A stretch of DNA of 64,000 nucleotides from Chitinophaga pinensis (GCA_945862385.1 CAMAXV010000009.1:1-64000), one strand, 5' to 3'; positions 1 to 8,777 are shown, numbered from the stretch's first letter. Translations and numbers: made by a program. Notes: generated from the letters alone by a model not told the origin.

Positions 1-855
1 GCACCTGTTTTTGAAAAAGCTTCGATAGATGAATTTTACATTGACCTGACAGGGATGGATCGTTTTTTTGAGCCACTGCAATGGACAATAAACCTGAGGC
101 AGGAAATCATGGAAACAACAGGCTTGCCGATTTCATTTGGTTTGGCTTCTGGTAAAATGGTGGCCAAGATGGCTACCAATGCAGCCAAACCTAACGGGTA
201 CCTGCAGGTTCTGCCAGGATGTGAACAGGAGTTTTTGGGTCCACTTCCGGTAGGCGAGATTCCTGGCGTAGGAGAGCACATGCTGAAAAGCCTGAATGCA
301 CTGGGGATTATTAAAATCAGCGATCTTGCTGCCTTCCCGGTTCAGCTGCTTGAAAAATACTTCGGTAAATATGGAGAATTACTTGCACTGAAGGCAACAG
401 GAGCATATACAGGGACAATCCATACCACACATGAGTCAAAGTCCATTTCAACTGAACATACTTTCTTTGAAAATACAGCTGATCAGGATTACCTGCATGC
501 TGAATTGCTTCGGATGACAGAAAAGCTGGGTTTTGAGTTGCGTGAAGACCAGAAAATGACCAGATGTGTTGCTGTGAAAATAAGGTATCCTGATTTCTCA
601 ACCCATACGAAACAGGTTGCCATCAAGTCAACTTCTTATGATGATGAGATAATTAGGGTTGTCAGAGAACTGTTCCGACAGCTTTATGATGGTAAACAAC
701 AGGTGAGGCTGATTGGGGTTCGTTTCAGTGACCTCACTGCTGCATCTGTTCAAACTGATATCTTTGAAAATAGGGTAAAGAAGGCCAATCTGTATGCCGC
801 GATAGATGGGGTCAAAAACAGGTTTGGAAAGGGTAAACTCGCACGCGGCAAATAA
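1..855 (+). CDS. dinB: DNA polymerase IV (Y-family), 5' end missing
   Basis: Translesion DNA polymerase of the Y family, which copies damaged templates with low fidelity and no proofreading. The reading frame is open from the first base of the window, so the gene starts outside it; 284 residues remain. The first visible residues hold the family signature SIDEFYIDLTG, the second acidic active-site segment, so about the first 100 residues (fingers and first catalytic Asp) are missing. The central part carries the helix-hairpin-helix thumb region (GEIPGVGEHMLKSLNALGI) and the C terminus is the little-finger domain (KSISTEHTFF, VRLIGVRFSDL). The next gene, rlmN, starts 25 bases after the stop on the same strand. 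Confidence 0.93.
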   Translation, partial: APVFEKASIDEFYIDLTGMDRFFEPLQWTINLRQEIMETTGLPISFGLASGKMVAKMATNAAKPNGYLQVLPGCEQEFLGPLPVGEIPGVGEHMLKSLNALGIIKISDLAAFPVQLLEKYFGKYGELLALKATGAYTGTIHTTHESKSISTEHTFFENTADQDYLHAELLRMTEKLGFELREDQKMTRCVAVKIRYPDFSTHTKQVAIKSTSYDDEIIRVVRELFRQLYDGKQQVRLIGVRFSDLTAASVQTDIFENRVKKANLYAAIDGVKNRFGKGKLARGK

Positions 856-868
856 CGCTACTATTCAG

Positions 869-876
869 TACCTTTG
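869..876 (+). promoter_or_regulatory. Candidate Bacteroidota -7 box (TACCTTTG) in front of rlmN
   Basis: TACCTTTG fits the Bacteroidota -7 consensus TAnnTTTG exactly and ends only four bases before the ATG at 881. I see no TTG at the usual 17-23 base distance upstream, so the -33 half is missing or weak. If used, the mRNA would be almost leaderless and the start at 881 would be favoured over the upstream in-frame ATG at 806, which lies inside dinB. Confidence 0.35.
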
Positions 877-880
877 CAGC

Positions 881-1924
881 ATGTCAACGTTAAGCAAACC
901 GAATATCCGCAGTTTTACCAAACAGGAAATCGGTGAATATCTTGAATCAATAGGAGAAAAGAAGTTCCGGTTACAGCAAATATGGGAGTGGTTATGGCAG
1001 AAGCATGCATTCGATTTTCAGTCGATGTCTAACCTCTCCAAAGAACTCAGGACAAAGCTTGAAGAAAAATTTAGTTTCCCCTCTCTGAGTGTTAATACCA
1101 CCCAGTACAGCGAAGATGGAACTGTCAAGTCGCGTTTCAAAACCCACGACGGCCATAAAATCGAGGGTGTCCTGATCCCAACAGAAGAAAGGCTCACTGC
1201 ATGTGTTTCCTCACAAATCGGATGCAGCCTGAGTTGTAAATTTTGTGCTACAGGCTTTCTTGAAAGACAGCGAAACCTCACTTTTGATGAAATTTATGAT
1301 GAGGTTGTATTGATCAATCAGCAGGCACAGAAAACACATGAGAAAAAGCTCACCAACATCGTGTTCATGGGTATGGGTGAACCTTTGTTGAATTACAGAA
1401 GTGTGCTTAAGGCAATAGAAAGGATAACCGCACCAGATGGTTTGGGTATGAGTCCGCGCAGGATTACTGTTTCCACCGCTGGTGTTGCCAAAATGATCAG
1501 ACAACTGGGAGATGATCAGGTGAAATTCAAACTGGCACTTTCGCTCCACGCGGCCAATGATAAGAAGAGGAGTGAGATCATGCCCGTTAATGAAACCAAT
1601 GACCTGAATTCACTTATTGATGCTTTAAATTATTTTTACAAGCAGACAAAAAATGAAATCACCCTGGAGTATATCCTTTTTGATAATTTCAATGACTCAC
1701 TCGAGGATGCTGCTGAACTGATGAAGGTCTACCGGCAGGTGCCTGCAGACCTGGTGAATATCATCGAGTATAATCCCATTGATTTCGCAAGATTTAAGAA
1801 GCCTTCAGAAGAAAAAACAGCAGCCTTTATGCAGTTCCTGGATAAAAACAGGGTAAACACAAGGTTGAGGAAAAGTCGCGGTAAAGATATTGATGCGGCA
1901 TGCGGACAACTTGCCAACAAGTAA
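881..1924 (+). CDS. rlmN: 23S rRNA (adenine-2503-C2)/tRNA methyltransferase RlmN
   Basis: Radical-SAM enzyme that methylates C2 of A2503 in 23S rRNA and A37 of some tRNAs. The 347 residues match the usual length. The radical-SAM iron-sulfur motif CxxxCxxC is at residues 115-122 (CSLSCKFC) and the conserved methyl-carrying cysteine region near the end is Cys341 (DAACGQL). GMGEPLLNY and STAGV are further family blocks. I start at 881 because family homology begins there (RSFTKQEIGEYLESIGEKKFR); the in-frame ATG at 806 would add 25 residues that overlap dinB and look like out-of-frame dinB sequence. It follows dinB by 25 bases and may be co-transcribed or use the box just upstream. Confidence 0.95.
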   Translation: MSTLSKPNIRSFTKQEIGEYLESIGEKKFRLQQIWEWLWQKHAFDFQSMSNLSKELRTKLEEKFSFPSLSVNTTQYSEDGTVKSRFKTHDGHKIEGVLIPTEERLTACVSSQIGCSLSCKFCATGFLERQRNLTFDEIYDEVVLINQQAQKTHEKKLTNIVFMGMGEPLLNYRSVLKAIERITAPDGLGMSPRRITVSTAGVAKMIRQLGDDQVKFKLALSLHAANDKKRSEIMPVNETNDLNSLIDALNYFYKQTKNEITLEYILFDNFNDSLEDAAELMKVYRQVPADLVNIIEYNPIDFARFKKPSEEKTAAFMQFLDKNRVNTRLRKSRGKDIDAACGQLANK

Positions 1925-2009
1925 AAGGCAATTCATGTCTTTGTGATCAAAGCCGATCATGATAATGTGCATTACGTTAATCCCTGTTGAAAAACAGTAA
2001 ATCAGCAAC

Positions 2010-3488
2010 ATGAAAAGAACAGACAATTTTGACAAGTTCGCTTCCCGGAAGAAGAACAGCGCCATCAAGGAAGAATTCAGGCAGGAGAAAAAGAAATTTA
2101 AAAAAGAGCGCTCTGAGGCCATTGAAAAGAAAAAACTAGAACTGCGGGCAGCACATGCAGGTACAAGCTCAAAACCACACCAGCATCAGGTTGTAAAGAA
2201 AACCGGAAGGCCTTCCGAAAACGACCACCGCGCTCCCATTACAGTCCGGAAGGAGGATAAGTCCATGCCTTTAAACAAATATGTTGCACATTGTGGTGTC
2301 TGCTCCCGGAGAGACGCTGTGGAACTTATTAAAGAGGGCAAGCTAAAGGTAAATGACGTTATTGTTACCGAGCCTGGCTTTAAAGTTGAACCCAATGCCC
2401 TGGTGTTTTTTTCGGGTAAACGTATTTTCCCGGAGAAAAACCTGGTTTATATACTTCTGAATAAACCCAAAGATTACATCACCACTTCTGAAGATCCCGA
2501 AGGCAGGAAAACCGTGCTGGACCTTATCAAGGGGGCAACCATCGAAAGGGTGTTTCCCATTGGCAGACTAGACCGGAACACTACAGGGGTCTTGTTACTT
2601 ACTAATGATGGGGATATGACCCAGAAGCTGTCTCACCCGTCTCATGAAGTTCGTAAAATTTATGAGGTGAAGCTGGATAAGCCGCTCGGGAAACTTGATT
2701 TTGAGCGGGTGCTCCGCGGACTAGAACTGGAAGACGGTTTTGTAAGAGCTGATGCGCTGGCATACTCTGATCCCAAAGACAAATCAATTATTGGCATTGA
2801 ATTGCACAGCGGAAGAAACAGAATTGTAAGAAGAATATTTGAATCACTGGGGTATGATGTCCGTAACCTAGACAGGGTGATGTTTGGTAACCTCACCAAG
2901 AAGAATGTGGAGCGTGGGAAATGGCGTTTTTTGAATGAGAAGGAAATCAGGTTGCTTAAGTTCATGAACAGTTCTTTCATAAAAAAATCTGATGCTTCAC
3001 TGGTACCGCAAACCAGTCGTTTTGAAGATTTTGATGAAGTGCCTGAATTGGAATTGCCTAAAGCCGCAACACCTGAGCCGGAAAAAAAGAAGGGAGGGAT
3101 GCGTCAGCGTAAGACACTTGATGGAAAGAAGATTTTACAGGTAAATCCCAATAAGCCTTCAGGTCCTAAAACGCTCAAATTATCTGGGAAGCAGCCTTCA
3201 GCAGGCAGGCAACAGGGAGAATATCGTACAAGGCCCGATTTCGAAAATAAAACAGAACAGGTTATTAAAAAATGGGAGGATAGGGTTGGTAAAGATGGCG
3301 GCAATGGCAGCTTTGGACAGACGCCCCGTCAGGGAAAACCGGTTGCAGTAAAACGCAGGGATGATGCTACCCACCAGGGCAAAAACTTTACGGTAAGAGG
3401 CAAAAGCAGTTCGGGCAAATCTTTTCCGGTGAAAAAAAGAGATGACGGGAGCAGTCCATTTAAACCAACCCGAACCAAACGTTTCTGA
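2010..3488 (+). CDS. rluB: Pseudouridine synthase, RsuA/RluB family, with long basic tail
   Basis: Converts a uridine of 23S rRNA (U2605 in the E. coli RluB numbering) to pseudouridine; the exact target here is inferred. The 492-residue protein has a very basic N-terminal stretch (1-80, rich in Lys/Arg/Glu), an S4 RNA-binding domain (about 85-150, MPLNKYVAHCGVCSRRDAVE) and the catalytic domain (about 150-320). The catalytic Asp is in GRLDRNTTG and FPIGRL precedes it. Residues 350-492 are low-complexity, Lys/Arg/Gly/Pro/Gln-rich and probably disordered. That is much longer than the about 290 residues of E. coli RluB, but basic extensions are common in Bacteroidota homologues. The next pseudouridine synthase starts two bases after the stop. 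Confidence 0.88.
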   Translation: MKRTDNFDKFASRKKNSAIKEEFRQEKKKFKKERSEAIEKKKLELRAAHAGTSSKPHQHQVVKKTGRPSENDHRAPITVRKEDKSMPLNKYVAHCGVCSRRDAVELIKEGKLKVNDVIVTEPGFKVEPNALVFFSGKRIFPEKNLVYILLNKPKDYITTSEDPEGRKTVLDLIKGATIERVFPIGRLDRNTTGVLLLTNDGDMTQKLSHPSHEVRKIYEVKLDKPLGKLDFERVLRGLELEDGFVRADALAYSDPKDKSIIGIELHSGRNRIVRRIFESLGYDVRNLDRVMFGNLTKKNVERGKWRFLNEKEIRLLKFMNSSFIKKSDASLVPQTSRFEDFDEVPELELPKAATPEPEKKKGGMRQRKTLDGKKILQVNPNKPSGPKTLKLSGKQPSAGRQQGEYRTRPDFENKTEQVIKKWEDRVGKDGGNGSFGQTPRQGKPVAVKRRDDATHQGKNFTVRGKSSSGKSFPVKKRDDGSSPFKPTRTKRF

Positions 3489-3490
3489 TT

Positions 3491-4225
3491 ATGCATGCAA
3501 TGCCTCAACTGATATACAGTGATGAAAACCTGTTGGCAGTGAACAAGCCATCAGGTTGGTTGTCTATTCCTGATCGCCATGACGCTGAACTGCCATCTGT
3601 CAGTAAATGGCTGGAGGGGAAAGGTGGAAGGATATTTATTGTACACCGTATAGACAAGGATACCAGCGGTTTGATGTTGTTCGCCCGCAATGAGGTTGCT
3701 CACAAATATTACAATGGTTTATTTCAGCAGCGAAACCTTGAAAAGCATTATTTTGGACTGGTTTCCGGTGTTTTCAGTGAAGATGCAGGCGTTTATGATC
3801 AGCCTATAGAAGAACACCCTGTCATACCCGGAAAGATGCGTGTAGGTCGAAAGGGCAAGGCAGCAATAACCCATTACAAGGTGCTGGAACGGTTCAGGGG
3901 TTATTCCTGGGTAGCGTTTCAGATTGAAACCGGAAGAACCCATCAGATCAGGGTTCATCTCCAGAATGTCGGGCATTCGCTTGTTTGCGATCCCATTTAT
4001 GGCAGTGCTGATCCTGTTCTCCTTTCAACATTTAAAAAGAAATTCAATCTCTCCAAAAAAGAGGAAGAAGAAAGGCCACTGCTTTCCAGGCTGGCTTTGC
4101 ATGCTTCAAGGGTTGCCTTAACTAATTTACAGGGCGAATCACTGTCTGTTGAAGCACCATTGGCAAAAGACCTTGAGTCAACCTTGAAGCAACTCAGGAA
4201 ATGGGGTAGTGGTTCAAGAAAATAG
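3491..4225 (+). CDS. Pseudouridine synthase, RluA family
   Basis: Stand-alone catalytic domain of the RluA family that isomerises uridine in rRNA or tRNA. At 244 residues it lacks the S4 domain of RluC/RluD, resembling the RluA/TruC group; the substrate cannot be told from sequence. The catalytic motif is HRIDKDTSGLMLFA with the catalytic Asp following HRI, and the RTHQIRVHLQNVGH motif is present near residue 150. The ATG at 3491 is only two bases after the rluB stop, and a second in-frame ATG at 3500 is equally possible. The two synthases, of different families, appear translationally coupled. The gene converges on hisS. Confidence 0.88.
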   Translation: MHAMPQLIYSDENLLAVNKPSGWLSIPDRHDAELPSVSKWLEGKGGRIFIVHRIDKDTSGLMLFARNEVAHKYYNGLFQQRNLEKHYFGLVSGVFSEDAGVYDQPIEEHPVIPGKMRVGRKGKAAITHYKVLERFRGYSWVAFQIETGRTHQIRVHLQNVGHSLVCDPIYGSADPVLLSTFKKKFNLSKKEEEERPLLSRLALHASRVALTNLQGESLSVEAPLAKDLESTLKQLRKWGSGSRK

Positions 4226-4244
4226 GATACTTGGTCGCCCTAAT

Positions 4245-4271
4245 GTGGTAGATTTTATAATCTGATTCCAC
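4245..4271. terminator. Weak hairpin between converging genes
   Basis: In the 64 bases between the converging pseudouridine synthase and hisS there is an imperfect hairpin: GTGG pairs with CCAC (4245-4248, 4268-4271), and AGATT with AATCT (4250-4254, 4259-4263) around a TTAT loop. It is AT-rich and has no convincing T-run, so terminator activity is only a guess from its position. Confidence 0.25.
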
Positions 4272-4289
4272 TTACGATGTAGGTTGACG

Positions 4290-5678
4290 TTATCCGAAAA
4301 GCACTTTCCAGTTTCCATGCAGGTCTGCTTGCTGAAGTTCCATTTGTTTTCCTGTAGACAGCTGTTTTACAACTACAGTGCCGTTATCTGCTTCCTTTGA
4401 GCCAAGGATCATCACCCAGTCAATCTGTTTGCGTTCTGCGTACTTGAATTGTTTATCAAACTTGACAGGCTCATGATAAATTTCAGTCGCAATGCCTGTG
4501 GCCCTCAGTTTTTCTGCCAATCCGAGAACAGCTTTTATTTCATTTGAACCAGTATTGAAAAGCAGCACATCTGTTCCCTTCTGAAGCGTTTCCGGAAAAG
4601 CTTTGAGTTCCTCCATGACATCATAAATTCTATCCACCCCAAAAGAAACACCCACTCCTGCAATGCCTTTGACGCCGAATAGTCCGGTAAGGTCGTCGTA
4701 GCGTCCACCACCACCAATACTGCCCATCTGCACAGTAACAGCTTTTACTTCAAATATGGTGCCCGTGTAGTAATTTAATCCTCTTGCGAGTGACAAATCT
4801 ATAACTAGTTCTGCCAGACCTTCTCCTGCGGGCTTGGACGTCTGATACAAGTCAAGCACAGTTTTTAATTCACTAACCCCATCCAGCCCCGACTGAATTG
4901 TACTGAAAAGTTCAGTCAGTTGTTGTAATTTGGTTTCATTGCTACCGGCAATTGCGATGAATGAAACAACTGTTTCAACCTGTTCCATGGAAAGACCTTT
5001 GGAAAGCAGTTCATCTTTCACCTTATCAATCCCGATTTTATCCAGTTTATCTATGGCAATTGTGATGTCCATCATGATGTCTTCACCCCCGCAAAGTGTT
5101 GCCAGGGCAGTAAGAATTTTCCTGTTGTTGATGTGAATGACAACAGGGACATCCAGTTTATGAAAGACATGGGTATAAATCAGTGCCAATTCCGTTTCAT
5201 GGAGGAGGGAGGTGCTTCCGGCTACATCTGCATCGCATTGCCAGAATTCCCTGTATCTGCCTCGTTGTGGTCTGTCTGCCCGCCATACAGGCTGCATCTG
5301 AAACCTTTTAAAAGGCAGGGTTAGCTGGCCATGGTTCATGGCAATATAGCGGGCAAAAGGAATTGTCAGGTCGTAGCGCAGTGCCCTTTCCGTAATGCCT
5401 TTGGTTGTTTTGCCTTCCAGTATACTGTCGAAATCCCGGATTGCATTTTCGCGCTTTTCAGGATTGTTTAGTCCGTTATTAAGAATTTTGAAAATAAGTT
5501 TATCACCTTCCTCGCCATATTTGCCCATCAGCGTTTCTGTGTTTTCCATTGCTGGGGTCTCCAGAGGTTCAAAGCCGTAACTTTCAAAAACGCCCTGAAT
5601 CGTGCGCAGGATATAGTTTCTTTTACGCAGTACAGCTGCTGAAAAATCGCGCGTACCTTGCGGGATGGATGGTTTCAT
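4290..5678 (-). CDS. hisS: Histidyl-tRNA synthetase
   Basis: Class II aminoacyl-tRNA synthetase that charges tRNA-His; cytoplasmic. The 462 residues carry motif 1 around residue 50, motif 2 near 125-150 (QPVWRADRPQRGRYREFWQC), the HisA/HisB histidine-binding loops (LARGLNYYTGTIFEV, about 290-305; GGGRYDDLTGLFG) and motif 3 (GVGVSFGVDRI), followed by the C-terminal anticodon-binding domain with the GTDVLLFN and HEPVKFDKQFKYAERK blocks. Start is ATG with complement at 5676-5678. It stands alone on the minus strand, converging with the pseudouridine synthase and divergent from the small membrane protein gene. Confidence 0.97.
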   Translation of the reverse strand: MKPSIPQGTRDFSAAVLRKRNYILRTIQGVFESYGFEPLETPAMENTETLMGKYGEEGDKLIFKILNNGLNNPEKRENAIRDFDSILEGKTTKGITERALRYDLTIPFARYIAMNHGQLTLPFKRFQMQPVWRADRPQRGRYREFWQCDADVAGSTSLLHETELALIYTHVFHKLDVPVVIHINNRKILTALATLCGGEDIMMDITIAIDKLDKIGIDKVKDELLSKGLSMEQVETVVSFIAIAGSNETKLQQLTELFSTIQSGLDGVSELKTVLDLYQTSKPAGEGLAELVIDLSLARGLNYYTGTIFEVKAVTVQMGSIGGGGRYDDLTGLFGVKGIAGVGVSFGVDRIYDVMEELKAFPETLQKGTDVLLFNTGSNEIKAVLGLAEKLRATGIATEIYHEPVKFDKQFKYAERKQIDWVMILGSKEADNGTVVVKQLSTGKQMELQQADLHGNWKVLFG

Positions 5679-5707
5679 ATTGTAAAGTTAATATTGTATT
5701 ATTATTA

Positions 5708-5715
5708 CAAAGATA
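5708..5715 (-). promoter_or_regulatory. Candidate -7 box of hisS (TATCTTTG on the minus strand)
   Basis: Read on the minus strand this is TATCTTTG, an exact match to TAnnTTTG, about 29 bases upstream of the hisS start, which fits a short 5' leader. No TTG is found at 17-23 bases upstream, so only half of the promoter is supported. Confidence 0.42.
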
Positions 5716-5784
5716 CCTTGTGGAAAACTGTCATAATAACATCAAATCAGTCAGACGGAAACCTAATTTTCATAAATTGCAGTT

Positions 5785-6021
5785 ATGGATACAAATTCAT
5801 TCAGGGATAAGGAAGCCAGGAGGCAGGGTAGCTTTAGAGTCATCTATGATTTCACGATGGGTGTTTTGTGGTTCGGAGCAGGTATTTTCTTTTTGCTCAA
5901 TAAATACCTGATTGCCGGAGCAGGTTTTGATTCACTTACATCATCCATATTTGGTATTGCCTGTCTCTGTTACGGTTTCTTTCGCTTTTACAGGGGTTTT
6001 GCTGCAAAAAAAAACCAATGA
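5785..6021 (+). CDS. Small two-helix membrane protein of unknown function
   Basis: A 78-residue protein with a charged N terminus (TNSFRDKEARRQGS), two predicted membrane segments (about 25-43 and 52-67, the latter FGIACLCYGFFRFY) and a short basic C terminus. I do not recognise a named family. It probably belongs with the following gene: its stop codon overlaps the PstS-like start in an ATGA arrangement at 6018-6021, which points to translational coupling. A small membrane partner of the lipoprotein or TPR protein is possible but is inference. Confidence 0.75.
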   Translation: MDTNSFRDKEARRQGSFRVIYDFTMGVLWFGAGIFFLLNKYLIAGAGFDSLTSSIFGIACLCYGFFRFYRGFAAKKNQ

Positions 6022-6959
6022 AAAAAATGAAAATGAATTTTCAAGGGTCATTGTCAGTGCTGTTGGTATGTATATTGATAACGGCTTGTACCGGAACAAC
6101 AAAAAAGGCAAAAGTAATCAGTGGTGATGATACCCTTACAAGTGGCACCATCCACATCAGCGTTGATGAGTCATTTGCACCAATTATTGACTCACAGATC
6201 AAGGTCTTTATGTCTCAGAACCCCAAGGCTACAATTGTACCTCATTACAAACCTGAGGCTGATTGTATAAAGGATATGCTGTCTGACAGTACCAGGATGG
6301 TTATCATAACCAGGGGTTTAACGGAAGATGAAGCACCGTTTTACAAGGATACAATCGGATTTGTGCCATCATGGGGTAAAATAGCTACTGATGCAATAGC
6401 CGTAGTTATGCATCCCAAGGCAAAAGATTCACTGTTTTCAGTTGCTGAAATAAGATCTATGCTGAATGGTTCGTCGGGCTATAAATACCAGCTGGTAATG
6501 GATGGACTGAAAGCGACCAGTACAGTCAGGTTTCTGATGGATTCTGTGTTACGTGGCCAGCCCCTAAGCGGAAATGTAATGGCTGCAAGAAGTTCTGAAG
6601 CTGTGATTGAATACGTGGCCAGTCACCCTCAGGCAATAGGGTTCATAGGTGTAAGCTGGATTGGAAACCGCGAAGATCCTGCCCAACTGAGTTTCCAGAA
6701 GCGTGTAAGACTTGCAGCACTGCAGTGCGCCAACTGTGAAGAGGAAGTTTATGTGAGGCCTTATCAGGCCAATATTGCCATGAAACGCTACCCGCTAAAC
6801 AGGGGTTTATACTACATTTTAAAAGAAAATTTTGCAGGATTAGGTAAAGGTTTTGTCAATTTTCTTACCCATGAAAAGGGTCAACTCATATTCAGGCGTG
6901 GATATCTCGTGCCAGACCGCATGGCTTTGCAAATACGTAAGGCAAAAGTTTCTGAATAA
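6018..6959 (+). CDS. PstS-like substrate-binding lipoprotein
   Basis: Periplasmic-binding-protein fold of the phosphate-binding PstS type (PBP-like domain). The 313 residues start with a lipoprotein signal: hydrophobic run then the lipobox LITAC with Cys24. GTIHISVDESFAPII, IITRGLTEDE and AIGFIGVSWIG resemble the ligand-binding blocks of this superfamily, and the C terminus YILKENFAGLGKGFVNFLTHEKGQ is typical. No pstC, pstA, pstB or phoU lies nearby, so classical ABC phosphate import is not supported; in Bacteroidota homologues are often next to exbB/exbD/tonB and a TPR protein (recalled, not checked). It is coupled to the small gene upstream and followed by the TPR gene 32 bases later. Confidence 0.82.
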   Translation: MKKMKMNFQGSLSVLLVCILITACTGTTKKAKVISGDDTLTSGTIHISVDESFAPIIDSQIKVFMSQNPKATIVPHYKPEADCIKDMLSDSTRMVIITRGLTEDEAPFYKDTIGFVPSWGKIATDAIAVVMHPKAKDSLFSVAEIRSMLNGSSGYKYQLVMDGLKATSTVRFLMDSVLRGQPLSGNVMAARSSEAVIEYVASHPQAIGFIGVSWIGNREDPAQLSFQKRVRLAALQCANCEEEVYVRPYQANIAMKRYPLNRGLYYILKENFAGLGKGFVNFLTHEKGQLIFRRGYLVPDRMALQIRKAKVSE

Positions 6960-6991
6960 AAATATGATTTCTTACATTTACACCTCATAAA

Positions 6992-8629
6992 ATGAAAACG
7001 ATGCTAAAATTGAAGTTTGGGGTATCTATTCTGGCCCTCATGGTTTCTGCAGGAGTTATGGCACAGTCCGTTCAGGAAGGCCGCCGCATGCTGCACATGC
7101 AAAGACATCACGCAGCCAAAAAAATCCTGCACCAACTGGCGGATCAGGCTCCTGCTAATGTAGAGACAGCTTACTGGCTGGCTCAGGCTTACTTTGAAAA
7201 TGGAGATCCCAAAGGGGCTGAAGCTGTTTTAGCAAAAGCCATGCAGGGTGAAAATGGAAGTCATCCGCTTTTGCTTGTTGCAAAAGGACAGGCAGAGCTG
7301 ATAGAAGGTAAATCTGCTGATGCCCGTCAGCGTTTTGAAACAGCTATTTCATTGACAAAAGGTAAAAATGCAGAAGTATTTACTGCAATAGGTAAAGCTA
7401 ACCTTGAAAAGGGTGGAGATGTAGCCTATGGCATTGAAAAACTCAAGCTTGCAACCGCCGTTAAAGGGTTCAAGGATCCGTTTACATATATCTACATGGG
7501 TGACCTTTACCGTGGTTTGATGAACGGAGGTGAAGCGGTTAAGGCATACGAAAATGCTTTGATGGTTGACCCGAAGAACGCCATTGCCAAACACAAAATC
7601 GGAAAAATTTACCTGACTCAGGGTTCTGAGCAAAGGGATATCTTCCTGGGTAAATTCAATGACGCAGTAGCAGATGATCCTGCTTTTACGCCAGCATTGT
7701 ACGATTTGTATGTGTTTTATTTTTCGAGAGATGTGTTCAAGGCTACTCAGTATTTCAACGAGTATAAAAAGCATGCAGAACCTGGTCCTGCCATCGATTA
7801 TGAGGAAGCCAGTCTGCAGTTTGCCGGAGGTGATTTCAACAATGCCATCACAAAGGCTGACAATCTGCTCAATACGCAGGGAGATAAGGCTGATGCCAGA
7901 CTTTACCGCCTGAAGGGTTACAGCTATGACAAACTGGGAGATTCAGTAAAGGCATTGGCCATGATGGAGACTTTTTTCCAGAAAGCAACAGCTGACCAGA
8001 TTAATCCTGATAACTATGTTGTAGCTGCTTACAATGCCGCTAAAACTAAAGCTGATGCCCAAAAGGTTGATTATTTCTTCAGCAAAGCCATTGAAGCTGA
8101 TACAACAGCTTCCAATAAAGTTGACTACGCTCGCAGGGCAGCAGACTTTTTCAAAAAGTCTGGTAATACGGTTAAGTCTGCCGAATGGCTCACAAAAGTA
8201 CTTTACATCAATCCCAAGTTGAGCAAGGTGGATCTGTACAATGCAGGCTTCGAGAATTTCAAGGCAACAGAATTCAAGAGGGCAGACAGCATATTTACCG
8301 TGTACAAAACAAATTACCCTACTGAAGTTTATGGTCATTACTGGTCATTCCGTTCATTGTCTGTAATTGATTCCACAATGGAACAGGGACTTGCAATTGC
8401 TGATTGTGAGAAGTTTATTTCCATTGCAGAAGCAGATAAATCAAAGAATAAGAGCACCCTCATTACTGCCTATGGTTATCTTGCTGGCTACTCAGCCAAT
8501 ATCAAGAAGGATCTGGCTGGGGCTTCAGCATTCCTCGACAAGATAATTGAAATTGATCCCAATAACCAGGACGCCATCAAAAACAGGGATATTATCCAAA
8601 AGGCACTGGCTGCGGGGCAGAAGAAGTAG
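6992..8629 (+). CDS. Secreted tetratricopeptide-repeat protein
   Basis: A 545-residue protein with a cleavable signal peptide (LKFGVSILALMVSAGVMAQ) and repeated TPR-like helical pairs throughout, such as AYWLAQAYFENGDPKGAEAV, AYENALMVDPKNAIAKHKIG and FLDKIIEIDPNNQDAIKN. TPRs mediate protein-protein contacts, so a periplasmic or outer-membrane scaffold is likely; no enzyme motif is visible. It follows the PstS-like gene by 32 bases and likely shares its transcript. After it lies a long gene-free region with a hairpin that could end this transcript. Confidence 0.85.
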   Translation: MKTMLKLKFGVSILALMVSAGVMAQSVQEGRRMLHMQRHHAAKKILHQLADQAPANVETAYWLAQAYFENGDPKGAEAVLAKAMQGENGSHPLLLVAKGQAELIEGKSADARQRFETAISLTKGKNAEVFTAIGKANLEKGGDVAYGIEKLKLATAVKGFKDPFTYIYMGDLYRGLMNGGEAVKAYENALMVDPKNAIAKHKIGKIYLTQGSEQRDIFLGKFNDAVADDPAFTPALYDLYVFYFSRDVFKATQYFNEYKKHAEPGPAIDYEEASLQFAGGDFNNAITKADNLLNTQGDKADARLYRLKGYSYDKLGDSVKALAMMETFFQKATADQINPDNYVVAAYNAAKTKADAQKVDYFFSKAIEADTTASNKVDYARRAADFFKKSGNTVKSAEWLTKVLYINPKLSKVDLYNAGFENFKATEFKRADSIFTVYKTNYPTEVYGHYWSFRSLSVIDSTMEQGLAIADCEKFISIAEADKSKNKSTLITAYGYLAGYSANIKKDLAGASAFLDKIIEIDPNNQDAIKNRDIIQKALAAGQKK

Positions 8630-8645
8630 TTGGGGAAGAGGCAAT

Positions 8646-8669
8646 AGGCACAAGGCACAAGGCACGAGG
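8646..8669. repeat. Short repeat, inverse copy of the array at 8778-8888
   Basis: Three consecutive units of the form AGGCACAA/AGGCACGA. On the other strand this reads CCTCGTGCCTTGTGCCT..., which is nearly identical to part of the array at 8833-8880, so the two segments could pair as a long stem of about 24 bases with one mismatch around a loop of roughly 170 bases. Confidence 0.7.
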
Positions 8670-8728
8670 GGAAAGTGTTGAAGTCTAGGGGCATTATCAT
8701 CCTTTTAACTTTAACTTACACTGACTTA

Positions 8729-8767
8729 ACAGGGAGATTGAAAGTTTAAGCACTTTTATCTCCCTGT
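8729..8767 (+). terminator. Hairpin, possible terminator of the TPR transcript
   Basis: ACAGGGAGAT (8729-8738) pairs with ATCTCCCTGT (8758-8767), and inside it AAAGT (8741-8745) pairs with ACTTT (8752-8756) around a 6-base loop. The stem is strong but the downstream T-run is poor, so it may be a terminator or an mRNA 3'-end stabiliser. Confidence 0.5.
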
Positions 8768-8777
8768 CTTATTTAAT

